This document shows, one piece after another, positions 1 through 6,626 of a stretch of 30,889 nucleotides of DNA; position 1 is the stretch's first letter; each line of letters opens with the position of its first letter. The notes below the pieces were generated by a model. It saw only the letters and a list, made by a program, of their open reading frames with translations. It was not told the DNA's origin and did no database searches. The translations under genes and the position numbers were made by a program. The stretch comes from Syntrophales bacterium (lineage in GTDB: Bacteria; Desulfobacterota; Syntrophia; Syntrophales; UBA2210), in the NCBI GenBank assembly GCA_023230565.1, contig JALNXD010000037.1, positions 1 to 30,889 of the forward strand, written 5' to 3'.

Positions 1-201
1 GACTCACTAAGGCGTAGCATGGGGGCGTTAAGGATGGGTTTCAATCCACGCTCCCGCGGGGGGAGCGACGCGGCGGAACCCCGCAATGGAAGCCGCACGC
101 CTGGTTTCAATCCACGCTCCCGCGGGGGGAGCGACAACATCCCCCGAAAAACAGGGGGTAGATATAAACGTTTCAATCCACGCTCCCGCGGGGGGAGCGA
201 C
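1..201 (-). CRISPR. Type I-C CRISPR array, leader-proximal end
   Basis: Three identical 32-base repeats lie at 38-69, 104-135 and 170-201. On the plus strand each begins GTTTCAATCC and ends GGAGCGAC. The spacers at 70-103 and 136-169 are both 34 bases. Bases 1-3 (GAC) match the end of a fourth repeat, which makes 4-37 another 34-base spacer, so the array continues past the left edge. Read on the minus strand the repeat ends in ATTGAAAC, the usual type I-C crRNA handle orientation. A 7-bp stem (CGCTCCC/GGGAGCG) with a CCCGC loop leaves an 11-base 3' remainder, as expected for Cas5c cleavage. The array is therefore transcribed leftward from a leader next to cas2, and 170-201 is the newest repeat. 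Confidence 0.98.
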
Positions 202-386
202 CGTTTCTTTCTTACGTCTTGAAATCAATACTACTATTTATTAATTTGCGCGATTATGCGGGAAATTGGTTTTTATATTCAGTTATCAAAGAGCAACATA
301 AAAATATTTGTCAATAATTATGAAAACATACATTCTCAGCGAACCTCCCTGCCCTTTTCTGAGAACTTGGGGTTCGCGGAGCTGTC
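202..386 (-). promoter_or_regulatory. CRISPR leader between cas2 and the array
   Basis: This AT-rich 185-base stretch lies between the cas2 stop and the first repeat and has no gene. On the minus strand it holds a TTGACA (plus strand 309-314) that could be a -35 box, though no good -10 box follows at 16-18 bases. It also carries two interleaved inverted repeats at 333-377, just after the cas2 stop. Its place, composition and orientation fit the leader that directs array transcription and spacer integration. The function is inferred from position. Confidence 0.8.
333..377. repeat. Two interleaved inverted repeats after cas2
   Basis: TTCTCAG (333-339) is complementary to CTGAGAA (359-365). GCGAACC (339-345) is complementary to GGTTCGC (371-377). 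The arms alternate and share base 339, so the two 7-bp stems exclude each other unless they form a pseudoknot. The element starts about 10 bases beyond the cas2 stop. No T-run follows on the minus strand, so it is not a normal terminator. Confidence 0.75.
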
Positions 387-677
387 TTACACGACCAACG
401 GCCCTTCTTGATCAATCGGTTTTTTTGCACCCACATGTTCGACTCTTCGCCGCCAATTTGATCCAAGATAATAAAATCGCAAGCTGTCTTTTTCTTCATT
501 GATTTCTTTAATCAACCTGTCTTTTAACGTTGTCCATTGTGCCGGGTCGACGATGCATTCGAATACCGAATATTGGACGCGCTGGCCGTAATCCTGGCAC
601 GCCTTAGAGACGCGGCGCAGGCGCTTGGAGCCTTTATTGTCATCCACTGCTACATCATAGCTGACGAGAACAAACAT
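387..677 (-). CDS. cas2: CRISPR-associated endonuclease Cas2 (type I-C)
   Basis: This 96-aa protein has the usual Cas2 length. It opens with the beta strand FVLVSYDV carrying the conserved Asp8, has the arginine-rich KRLRRVSKACQDYG helix, the QYSVFEC strand, and the C-terminal RRVEHVGAKKP...EGPLVV tail typical of I-C Cas2. In the family, Cas2 dimers bridge two Cas1 dimers to form the spacer integrase. The ATG has a GAGGA ribosome site six bases upstream. It lies 40 bases downstream of cas1 and is the last cas gene before the leader and array. Confidence 0.97.
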   Translation of the reverse strand: MFVLVSYDVAVDDNKGSKRLRRVSKACQDYGQRVQYSVFECIVDPAQWTTLKDRLIKEINEEKDSLRFYYLGSNWRRRVEHVGAKKPIDQEGPLVV

Positions 678-717
678 GAGAATTCCTCTCTTTTTCTGCT
701 ATCTAATTTTCACTTTC

Positions 718-1749
718 TTATCGCCAAATAAAAGGCGGATAGCCGTCGAGATCGCCTCGTATGTGACGCGCCAAAAGAAGCGCTTGTACATGGTAAAGAA
801 TGCCGATCGACACCTTTTCATCGATAAACGTATGCTGTATCTCAGCCTGCTTGCGTTCCTGATATGATATAAGCACCTTTTTTCTGACATCATCGGACAT
901 CAGGACGGCACCGGATTCGGCTCGTTTGAAGTCGGCTGCTCTTACCTGACGCATATTTATCAGCGACAGGGCAAGACGGTCCGCCAGATAGGGTCGGAAT
1001 TCCTCCATAAGATCCAAGGCAAGGCTTGGCCGACCCGGCCGGTCGCGATGGAGAAAGCCCACGGCGGGATCGAGCCCCACCCCTTCGAGAGCGGACCGCA
1101 CATCGTGCATCACAAGCGTATAAATAAATGACAAGAGGCAATTAATGTTGTCGAGAGGCGGCCGCCGATTTCTCTCGTTAAAGGAAAAGTCTTTCTTCTG
1201 CGTCACAATAAGATGATCGAAGACACTGAAATACAGATGAGCTGCATCTCCTTCGAATCCTCTGATGGTCTCCAATGAATGGTTTCCCTGCAGCTGCTGG
1301 AGATAGGCGCCCAGGCGCTGAACGACAAATCCGACTGCTCCGGCATCGATTTTTCCCTGATGGTCCCGCAAGGCTCTTTGCAATACCATGCGTGAGTTCG
1401 CGATTTTTCCTACAAGCGCAGATCCTGCCACTGTTGCCGAGGCATTTTCATCATCGGCCAGTCGATACTGCTGCCGCCTAAGGAGTACATTTCCCGAGAC
1501 CGGTCCCTGAACGCGGGCAAGAAAACGTCCTTGCTCGGTCAAAAAGCTTATTCCTACGCCGTTTTCAGCACAGAATCCCATCAAATAGGGACTGCATGAT
1601 ACGTTTCCGAAACAGACAATGCCCCCGATGGTGTGAACCGGAAGGCGAAGCTTAACATTGCCGTCAACCTTGACTGAAATCGTTTCACCTTCTTTTGCCA
1701 AATAGGCACCCTGTGTGGTTACAAAAAGAGTATTTAAATGTTTTTTCAT
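718..1749 (-). CDS. cas1: CRISPR-associated endonuclease Cas1 (type I-C)
   Basis: This 343-aa integrase subunit catalyses insertion of new spacers at the leader end together with Cas2. The N-terminal beta domain (about 1-85) is followed by the helical catalytic domain. The expected metal-binding residues are visible: Glu166 in RGFEGDAA, His234 in GFLHRDRPGR, and the acidic cluster 246-250 in LALDLMEEFRP. Its start overlaps the cas4 stop by four bases (ATGA), so the two are translationally coupled. Base composition is high in GC for this window: 43 of 60 bases at 1021-1080. Confidence 0.98.
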   Translation of the reverse strand: MKKHLNTLFVTTQGAYLAKEGETISVKVDGNVKLRLPVHTIGGIVCFGNVSCSPYLMGFCAENGVGISFLTEQGRFLARVQGPVSGNVLLRRQQYRLADDENASATVAGSALVGKIANSRMVLQRALRDHQGKIDAGAVGFVVQRLGAYLQQLQGNHSLETIRGFEGDAAHLYFSVFDHLIVTQKKDFSFNERNRRPPLDNINCLLSFIYTLVMHDVRSALEGVGLDPAVGFLHRDRPGRPSLALDLMEEFRPYLADRLALSLINMRQVRAADFKRAESGAVLMSDDVRKKVLISYQERKQAEIQHTFIDEKVSIGILYHVQALLLARHIRGDLDGYPPFIWR

Positions 1750-2378
1750 AAATCACCGAGTACACGTTTTAAATAACTCTTGACCGTTCTCCGTTTTTGT
1801 AACGGTTTCGGCAAACAGGAAGCCATCATGGAACAGTTTTCACATCGTTTGCTATATTCCGGCTTTGGTGTATGGCCCGAATCTAAAAGTTGGCGAACTT
1901 TTATGGCCGCTTCTTCTGTTTCTTTCCTGAGATCGATATCAAAATGCACATCGACCCGTCGTCGGGTTCTTCCGTAGAATAAAGCGCCTTCATTCACTGA
2001 AGTCTTCAGCATCTCCTCCAGACAGATGGCTTGTGCACAAAGTTGCACTTTATCACTGTTGTCTTTCTTCGGTTTCCCCCGTTTGAATTCGATGGGGAAG
2101 GGTCGCCACATGCCGTCGGGTTGCTTTTGGAATTCGATTACATCCGCCTTGCCGATAAGCCCTAACCGAAGCGACCGAAGGGAAACCCCACGTTCGATGA
2201 GCACATTGCCCCTCAATTCATTCCCCTCCTCATGGACACGCTCGTGCATCAGGCGTCCTTCTGCGGTAAGACGATTCTCGTCCCAGACCTGCTCGACATG
2301 AATCAGTGCACACTGACGCGGACAAAAGATCATGTGCTGCAGGGCGGAAATGGGGAGAAGGTCGTCTTCAGTATACAT
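1746..2378 (-). CDS. cas4: CRISPR-associated exonuclease Cas4 (type I-C)
   Basis: This 210-aa RecB-family nuclease trims prespacers and helps select PAM-flanked ones in types I-A/B/C/D. Nuclease residues are seen in order: His45 (GRLMHERVHE), Asp79 (GKADVIEF), and Glu97 with Lys99 (PIEFKRGK). Four cysteines at 19, 179, 182 and 188 match the Fe-S cluster ligands around the nuclease fold. The start is the only ATG before the conserved region. It has no clear ribosome site, unlike the other cas genes, and follows a 399-base gap, so cas4-cas1-cas2 may have a promoter of their own. Confidence 0.96.
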   Translation of the reverse strand: MYTEDDLLPISALQHMIFCPRQCALIHVEQVWDENRLTAEGRLMHERVHEEGNELRGNVLIERGVSLRSLRLGLIGKADVIEFQKQPDGMWRPFPIEFKRGKPKKDNSDKVQLCAQAICLEEMLKTSVNEGALFYGRTRRRVDVHFDIDLRKETEEAAIKVRQLLDSGHTPKPEYSKRCENCSMMASCLPKPLQKRRTVKSYLKRVLGDL

Positions 2379-2523
2379 GTCATTTTTTCTTTGTCTTTTG
2401 CTTCTACATTAACGGTGATGTTGCCCAACCACTGATTTAATTCATTAGTATGTTACTGCTATGGTTCTGCCGATTTGAAATCTTTTAACCAGTCATTCGA
2501 ACAGTTAATCGCAATATTTCATT

Positions 2524-2552
2524 TTGATATGCACAAGATTTTCTGGTAAAAT
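2524..2552 (+). promoter_or_regulatory. Putative sigma70 promoter inside the cas operon, antisense
   Basis: TTGATA (2524-2529) and TAAAAT (2547-2552) are separated by exactly 17 bases. The expected transcription start, about seven bases past the -10 box, falls on or next to the ATG at 2559. The promoter would drive transcription opposite to the cas genes. This is read by eye only. Confidence 0.5.
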
Positions 2553-2558
2553 TTCCTC

Positions 2559-2705
2559 ATGAAAAAGAAAAGCCTCTTGGAAACAAATCCTTATTTGAAA
2601 GATCCCGCCGAACGGGAAGCGCGAATTATTCTCAGTGTGGCAACCTCGTCAGCGATAGAAGGCGTTCCTTTGTCTGCTTTCGGCAGTTTTTCACCTACGT
2701 TTAGA
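2559..2705 (+). CDS. Small hypothetical protein, antisense within the cas operon
   Basis: This 48-aa ORF starts MKKKSLLETNPYLKDP and contains TSSAIEGV near residues 29-36. The opening resembles small uncharacterised bacterial proteins with a K-S-L-x-x-T-N-P-Y-L start. That is recalled from memory, not searched. SSAIEG also fits the [S/T]xxxE[G/N] pattern of Fic-inhibitory antitoxins, but the match is short and may be chance. No ribosome site is visible upstream of the ATG. The promoter just before it would give a leaderless mRNA. The only gene in the cas block on the opposite strand, it could be a cargo gene or a remnant. Function is unknown. Confidence 0.5.
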
Positions 2706-2731
2706 ATCAGACAAAAAGAATCGGAATTACA

Positions 2732-2758
2732 AATGTGAAATCCTCTCGATCACATTTT
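2732..2758. repeat. 8-bp inverted repeat between the small ORF and cas7
   Basis: AAATGTGA (2732-2739) and TCACATTT (2751-2758) are perfect complements with an 11-base loop. The element sits between two convergent genes, so it could be a weak bidirectional terminator. The TGTGA...TCACA core resembles a CRP/FNR-type site, but the 11-base spacing is too wide for CRP. Confidence 0.4.
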
Positions 2759-2777
2759 CACAAGAGCATAGCTCTTA

Positions 2778-3755
2778 CTAATCCAGGCTCTCGATATCTT
2801 TCGGAATTTCAAGTAATTCAACACCGACTGGCAATACATTTTTGTTGGGTGATACTTCATAATCTGAAAATTTTCTCGGGAATTTAATCCCGTCTTTTAA
2901 CTTAACAGTTACAGCATCTTCGAAAAGTACTTGTGCCGGACAACAGCCAAGTTTTGCTTGGCGTGCCCGTTGTTCAGGTGAACCATCATCAGTTCCGATA
3001 TGCTTTAGCGCGTAGACTTTTCGTGTAGTCATGATTCCTTTGCTGGCAGAACGGTCATGCTCATACATATTCAACAGTGCGTCGGCGAATAATTTTAAAT
3101 CATCATCGGTAAACAGTGTTTGCTCGGCAAGGTATGCACTGACAAATGCTTTTCCTACAAATAGCCCGTAAGGAATAATTGATTTCCGGCCGAACGTTCT
3201 TAGCGTATCCTCCGGCTGTTTTTCTTCCCATTCCTTATAATCCTTACTGCTTTTGGCTTTCTTTAAGTCCTCTGCAACAGCCATGCGTGTCATGGAAATA
3301 TCCAGCGGTATAATGCTATGTTCCGACTTGGCAAATGCAACTTGGACTGGCCCGCGGACTTGCCCCGCGTTGGGACCTGTCGACATAACGGCACCAAATG
3401 TACGAACATCGTAAAAATTCTTACACATCCAGTCGCGAGCAGGCTTAACTTCGGCTTTTGTAGCCTTTTTCTCAGAATCTGGTAATTTCCCGTTTGCCTG
3501 CTCATGAGCGATACAAATCTGGGTATTCAAATTGGTTGCGTTCTCAATGAAGATAGCATTTGGTGATTTATTATCATGTATAATCTGAACGTAATTCCTA
3601 ATACGTCTTTTAATGGCTACATCTGAAACCAAGCCCCGCATATCCTGAGGGTCAATTCTCGGAGAATTGCCTGCATCAGGATCCCCATTCGGATTTCCGT
3701 TCTCACAATCAAAGAGAAACATGAACTCATACCGGTGTTTGATTACTTTACTCAT
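2778..3755 (-). CDS. cas7: Type I-C Cascade backbone subunit Cas7 (Csd2)
   Basis: This 325-aa RAMP protein coats the crRNA spacer as the repeated backbone of the I-C Cascade complex. The signature FDCENGNPNGDPDAGN lies near residues 15-30, followed by the S-D-V-A-x-K-R-x-I-R-N-Y helix and FGAVMSTG...GPVQVAFAKS. I chose the ATG at 3755 because AGGAGG (3765-3770) lies nine bases upstream and the protein then begins MSKVIKHRYEF. A longer in-frame reading to 3800 only adds lysine/arginine-rich sequence that overlaps cas8c. The start overlaps the cas8c stop by eight bases. Confidence 0.96.
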   Translation of the reverse strand: MSKVIKHRYEFMFLFDCENGNPNGDPDAGNSPRIDPQDMRGLVSDVAIKRRIRNYVQIIHDNKSPNAIFIENATNLNTQICIAHEQANGKLPDSEKKATKAEVKPARDWMCKNFYDVRTFGAVMSTGPNAGQVRGPVQVAFAKSEHSIIPLDISMTRMAVAEDLKKAKSSKDYKEWEEKQPEDTLRTFGRKSIIPYGLFVGKAFVSAYLAEQTLFTDDDLKLFADALLNMYEHDRSASKGIMTTRKVYALKHIGTDDGSPEQRARQAKLGCCPAQVLFEDAVTVKLKDGIKFPRKFSDYEVSPNKNVLPVGVELLEIPKDIESLD

Positions 3756-4173
3756 GTGCATTTTCCTCCTCTTTCTCTTTCTTATTCTTGCCTCTTTCAA
3801 TCCATTCGCTTACACGTCTATTCATCTCTGCAATCTGCTGATAGTAACCCAATGCAAAATATGATTGTTCACTCATGTTCAGCAGATCGTCAACGTCATC
3901 TAGATCGATTTTTTCATGAATAGAAGCCATTTCATTGCGAATAGCCACCGCCGTGCCCGGTTTTGATCGTTCAAGCTTTCGAAGATGATAATTGGATAAT
4001 GATATCAGGCGACCGTGAACGAGCTTCGGGCTGGTACTCGCGGTTGAATAAAAACGGTCTACGATGGTTGACTTCACTTCATTCTCTTGGGCACGCCGCT
4101 GCAAATCCGCCAAGACTGCGAATAACCGGCCAAACTGATACACGCCGCTTTTGCTATCAGGATTCAATCCCAT
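3748..4173 (-). CDS. cas11c: Cas11c small subunit from an internal start in cas8c
   Basis: In characterised I-C systems the small subunit Cas11c is translated from inside cas8c. Here an in-frame ATG (codon 573 of cas8c, bases 4171-4173) is preceded by GGAGGT (4178-4183) four bases upstream. This is as good a ribosome site as those of the neighbouring cas genes. The product would be 141 aa, beginning MGLNPDSKSGVYQFGRL, the region that matches the start of known Cas11c. It is helical and ends at the cas8c stop. The internal site is seen directly. Its use is inferred from the family. Confidence 0.8.
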   Translation of the reverse strand: MGLNPDSKSGVYQFGRLFAVLADLQRRAQENEVKSTIVDRFYSTASTSPKLVHGRLISLSNYHLRKLERSKPGTAVAIRNEMASIHEKIDLDDVDDLLNMSEQSYFALGYYQQIAEMNRRVSEWIERGKNKKEKEEENAHE

Positions 4174-5889
4174 GGTTACCTCCATTTCATTTTTATCGTG
4201 GTTTCTAATCAAAAAACTTTTAAGCAGTCCCATGCGTGTGTAAAGACGGGCTCTGCGCATATCACGTTTCTGACCTTTTTCTGCTAAAGCTTCTGCAAAT
4301 TCCTCATTAAGAACGGATTCCCTGAAACGTAACAACACCTGTTTAATTATAATCGCGGGGAAAGAATGGTTCCTTCCCCTCACTGCTGCATTCCATAAGG
4401 CCTCTCGAAAACCTGAAACCGGTTTTACCCAATCGATATATTTCGTTTTCTGTTTTTTTTCTTTTAATAGACAGGTAATGATCATTTCCATTCTCGGGAA
4501 ATTGGCCGGTCCCTTACCGGATAATCTCACAATTTCTAAGTCGGAAAACCATTCTTCAACGTGTTGTGCTAACTCTGTAAATGATCCTTCCATCCAATTT
4601 TGTACTACTGCCCGCCCTTGGTTCCCCACTAACGACATCGCACAATATTCGATTCCCATGAACTCAGGGCGCTCGCCATTGGCAATTGATTTTAAGAACC
4701 TCATAGCCTTGATGTTGGCGACGGCTTCTTTATATTCAGTGTTTTCACGCTGAGCATCTTCACCCTCAACAAACCCGCCAATACCTTCCAAAGCTCCTTT
4801 TAAAACATCATCATTCGGGGGAATATCCTTTGTATACCAGTATACAATTTCAGACCCGGCAAGCTGATAATGATGATGACTCAGCAATCCGTTTAATGCA
4901 GCAGAATATTGTTCAACTTTTTCGCTACAGATAGCAGCATTTTCGGATTGAGAGAAACCATATGAAGAAAACGAGTCTTTGTCATATGCAATTAATGTAA
5001 CCTCCCCCGTACCCCCAACCTGTCCTAACCCCTTAATTTTGGCATGTTTCAAACGAGGAGGTCGAAATTCACCTGACAAAAAACACCGCATAGGGTTTAC
5101 AGCCCTGTCTCCTGTCAGTTCTTTAGTTTTCTCTTTCCACCACTCATGCCAAATCGAATCCTTAACGAGAATTCGTGTAGAATCGTTGTCAATTATTGTA
5201 ACCGTCGCATTGTTTTCCGGTTTTGCTTTATATTTTGCTGAGTCGAACTCGTTTATTATCTGTTGCCGCACAACATCATCTTTAAGGGAGTTCGCAATCT
5301 TCCCAAAGACCTCATCAACAACAGAAGCATTTTCCAGTAAACGCAAACAAAATTGATGTTTTCCAATTCGTTTAAAAGTTTCATTCTTCGCTATTTTGCT
5401 CAAATCCTTTTGTATTTCACTCAGAAAAGGATACTTGCCTTCTTGTTTTTTGATTAATGCAGAACAGCTCTTTAGTAGACCTTCTTCCCTCAGTTTAAGA
5501 CATTCATTCTTGATAATGGCATCCCTTATCAACTCAAGGTTACCTTTTATTTCATCACACTCACCTGCATCACAAAGTTTTTCAAACATAAAATCCAGAT
5601 GACTTTCAAATTGTGAAACAATAATTTGGTATTCATCATCCTGCTCTGATGATTTATACAGCAGCAAAAACTCCAACTGTTCTACCAAAAATTGCCGCAT
5701 AGGTGTGTCGCCTTCAAATTGCAGATGAGGAACATTTAAAAATTCTCTTCCAGATTTGCCGTAATCATACACACCAATAAATTCACCTGCCGGATTAAAC
5801 TGGATCAGCCAACGGATTCGTTTTGTTGAAAAACCCTGTTCACCTTTAATTCCATGATCGTCTGCATATTTGATCAACCTATTCAGCAT
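3748..5889 (-). CDS. cas8c: Type I-C Cascade large subunit Cas8c (Csd1)
   Basis: This 713-aa large subunit recognises the PAM and opens target DNA in the I-C Cascade. Family landmarks are the N-terminal GFSTKRIRWLIQFNPAGEFIG (about 19-39), GREFLNVPHL, the central CFLSGEFRPP...HAKIKGLGQVGGTGEV (about 269-297) and SSYGFSQSENAAI. The C-terminal FGRLFAVLADLQRRAQ region corresponds to Cas11c. It is longer than the roughly 580-620 residues I expect. The extra length is a helical, charged stretch at about 75-230. The ATG has a GGAGGT site and overlaps the cas5c stop by 11 bases. Confidence 0.96.
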   Translation of the reverse strand: MLNRLIKYADDHGIKGEQGFSTKRIRWLIQFNPAGEFIGVYDYGKSGREFLNVPHLQFEGDTPMRQFLVEQLEFLLLYKSSEQDDEYQIIVSQFESHLDFMFEKLCDAGECDEIKGNLELIRDAIIKNECLKLREEGLLKSCSALIKKQEGKYPFLSEIQKDLSKIAKNETFKRIGKHQFCLRLLENASVVDEVFGKIANSLKDDVVRQQIINEFDSAKYKAKPENNATVTIIDNDSTRILVKDSIWHEWWKEKTKELTGDRAVNPMRCFLSGEFRPPRLKHAKIKGLGQVGGTGEVTLIAYDKDSFSSYGFSQSENAAICSEKVEQYSAALNGLLSHHHYQLAGSEIVYWYTKDIPPNDDVLKGALEGIGGFVEGEDAQRENTEYKEAVANIKAMRFLKSIANGERPEFMGIEYCAMSLVGNQGRAVVQNWMEGSFTELAQHVEEWFSDLEIVRLSGKGPANFPRMEMIITCLLKEKKQKTKYIDWVKPVSGFREALWNAAVRGRNHSFPAIIIKQVLLRFRESVLNEEFAEALAEKGQKRDMRRARLYTRMGLLKSFLIRNHDKNEMEVTMGLNPDSKSGVYQFGRLFAVLADLQRRAQENEVKSTIVDRFYSTASTSPKLVHGRLISLSNYHLRKLERSKPGTAVAIRNEMASIHEKIDLDDVDDLLNMSEQSYFALGYYQQIAEMNRRVSEWIERGKNKKEKEEENAHE

Positions 5890-6616
5890 GATCCACCTCC
5901 GGTTTCAATACCTCAGGGCTTTCGTATGGAGGAATCAGCAATGTTCCTTTTAAAATTTCTGCTTTAAAGATACTTACGAACGGCTTTGCATGGGGGGTGT
6001 TTACCTTTCGCAGATCAAATACATCATAGAGCATGTAACCCAAATCCTGATTATAGGAAACCGGATCTGGTTCATAAACAATAGTGCTCTGGGTAATGTA
6101 TTTGAAGAAGGTAGGAAACTCTCTCATTCCCATGCATGGTTGCATAAATACCTTCCCGTGCATCGCTCTGCGCATAAACTGCGAGTCAAGTGATTTAATT
6201 TGATTTGCGAATTTGGGACGCGGCACAATATGGGCGTGAATTCGGAAACGTGGCGAGCGTAGCGCCATTGTCTGACGTTGCTGGCGGCATTCATCAGCAA
6301 ATAACGGTTCTACCTTTTCTGGGTCTATCATCCATTGAGAGATGGTTCTGTTGGATTTTACTTTTTGAGAAACTTCATTACGTCGCAGTGCTATATAGGA
6401 GGGCAAGTTCAGTAATTCGATCTTTGTTATCTGCCAATAAAACTCTGATACCTTTGTGTCACGATTATATCCTTTCGAATAAATAGCATCAAAAATGCCA
6501 CGTGCTGCGCTCGGGGTGGGGCAAGGATATGAAAATCTTTCCGTCTTGAATTCCGGCCGTGAAAAACAACCAAAATCACCCCAGATTTCTAATGTATGGG
6601 GTTCACCTCTTATCAT
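5879..6616 (-). CDS. cas5c: crRNA-processing endoribonuclease Cas5c (Cas5d)
   Basis: This 245-aa RAMP protein replaces Cas6 in type I-C. It cuts pre-crRNA at the base of the repeat stem and stays on the 5' handle. The N-terminal ferredoxin-like strand LEIWGDFGCFSRPEFKTER and the PTPSAARGIFDAIY helix are typical. Tyr46 in DAIY aligns with the catalytic tyrosine of the Bacillus halodurans enzyme, and RFRIHAHIV (about 125) occupies the place of its Lys/His strand. A very strong AGGAGGTG site precedes the ATG. It lies ten bases after cas3 and overlaps cas8c. Confidence 0.95.
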   Translation of the reverse strand: MIRGEPHTLEIWGDFGCFSRPEFKTERFSYPCPTPSAARGIFDAIYSKGYNRDTKVSEFYWQITKIELLNLPSYIALRRNEVSQKVKSNRTISQWMIDPEKVEPLFADECRQQRQTMALRSPRFRIHAHIVPRPKFANQIKSLDSQFMRRAMHGKVFMQPCMGMREFPTFFKYITQSTIVYEPDPVSYNQDLGYMLYDVFDLRKVNTPHAKPFVSIFKAEILKGTLLIPPYESPEVLKPEVDHAE

Positions 6617-6626
6617 AACTCACCTC

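Larger units (their letters stand above)
2379..2777. other. 399-base gap between cas7 and cas4
   Basis: This is the only large break in an otherwise overlapping cas operon. It contains a plus-strand promoter-like element (2524-2552), a 48-codon plus-strand ORF (2559-2705), an 8-bp inverted repeat (2732-2758) and a short 6-bp hairpin AAGAGC-ATA-GCTCTT (2762-2776) immediately after the cas7 stop. The part next to cas4 (about 2380-2520) shows nothing I can name. Confidence 0.7.

Noticed and set aside
1..228. Short frames on both strands across the CRISPR array
   Set aside because: They simply translate the repeats (repeated FNPRSRGGSD and VAPPAGAWIET) and are a known artefact of CRISPR arrays.
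1251..1264. CCTTCGAATCC, resembling a tRNA T-loop
   Set aside because: It lies inside cas1 coding sequence (GFEGD, the catalytic region) and has no matching tRNA arms around it.
2380..2450. Minus-strand reading LNQWLGNITVNVEAKDKEK before cas4
   Set aside because: It looks protein-like but is closed by a stop just upstream, runs out of frame into cas4 and has no start; possibly a remnant but not supportable.
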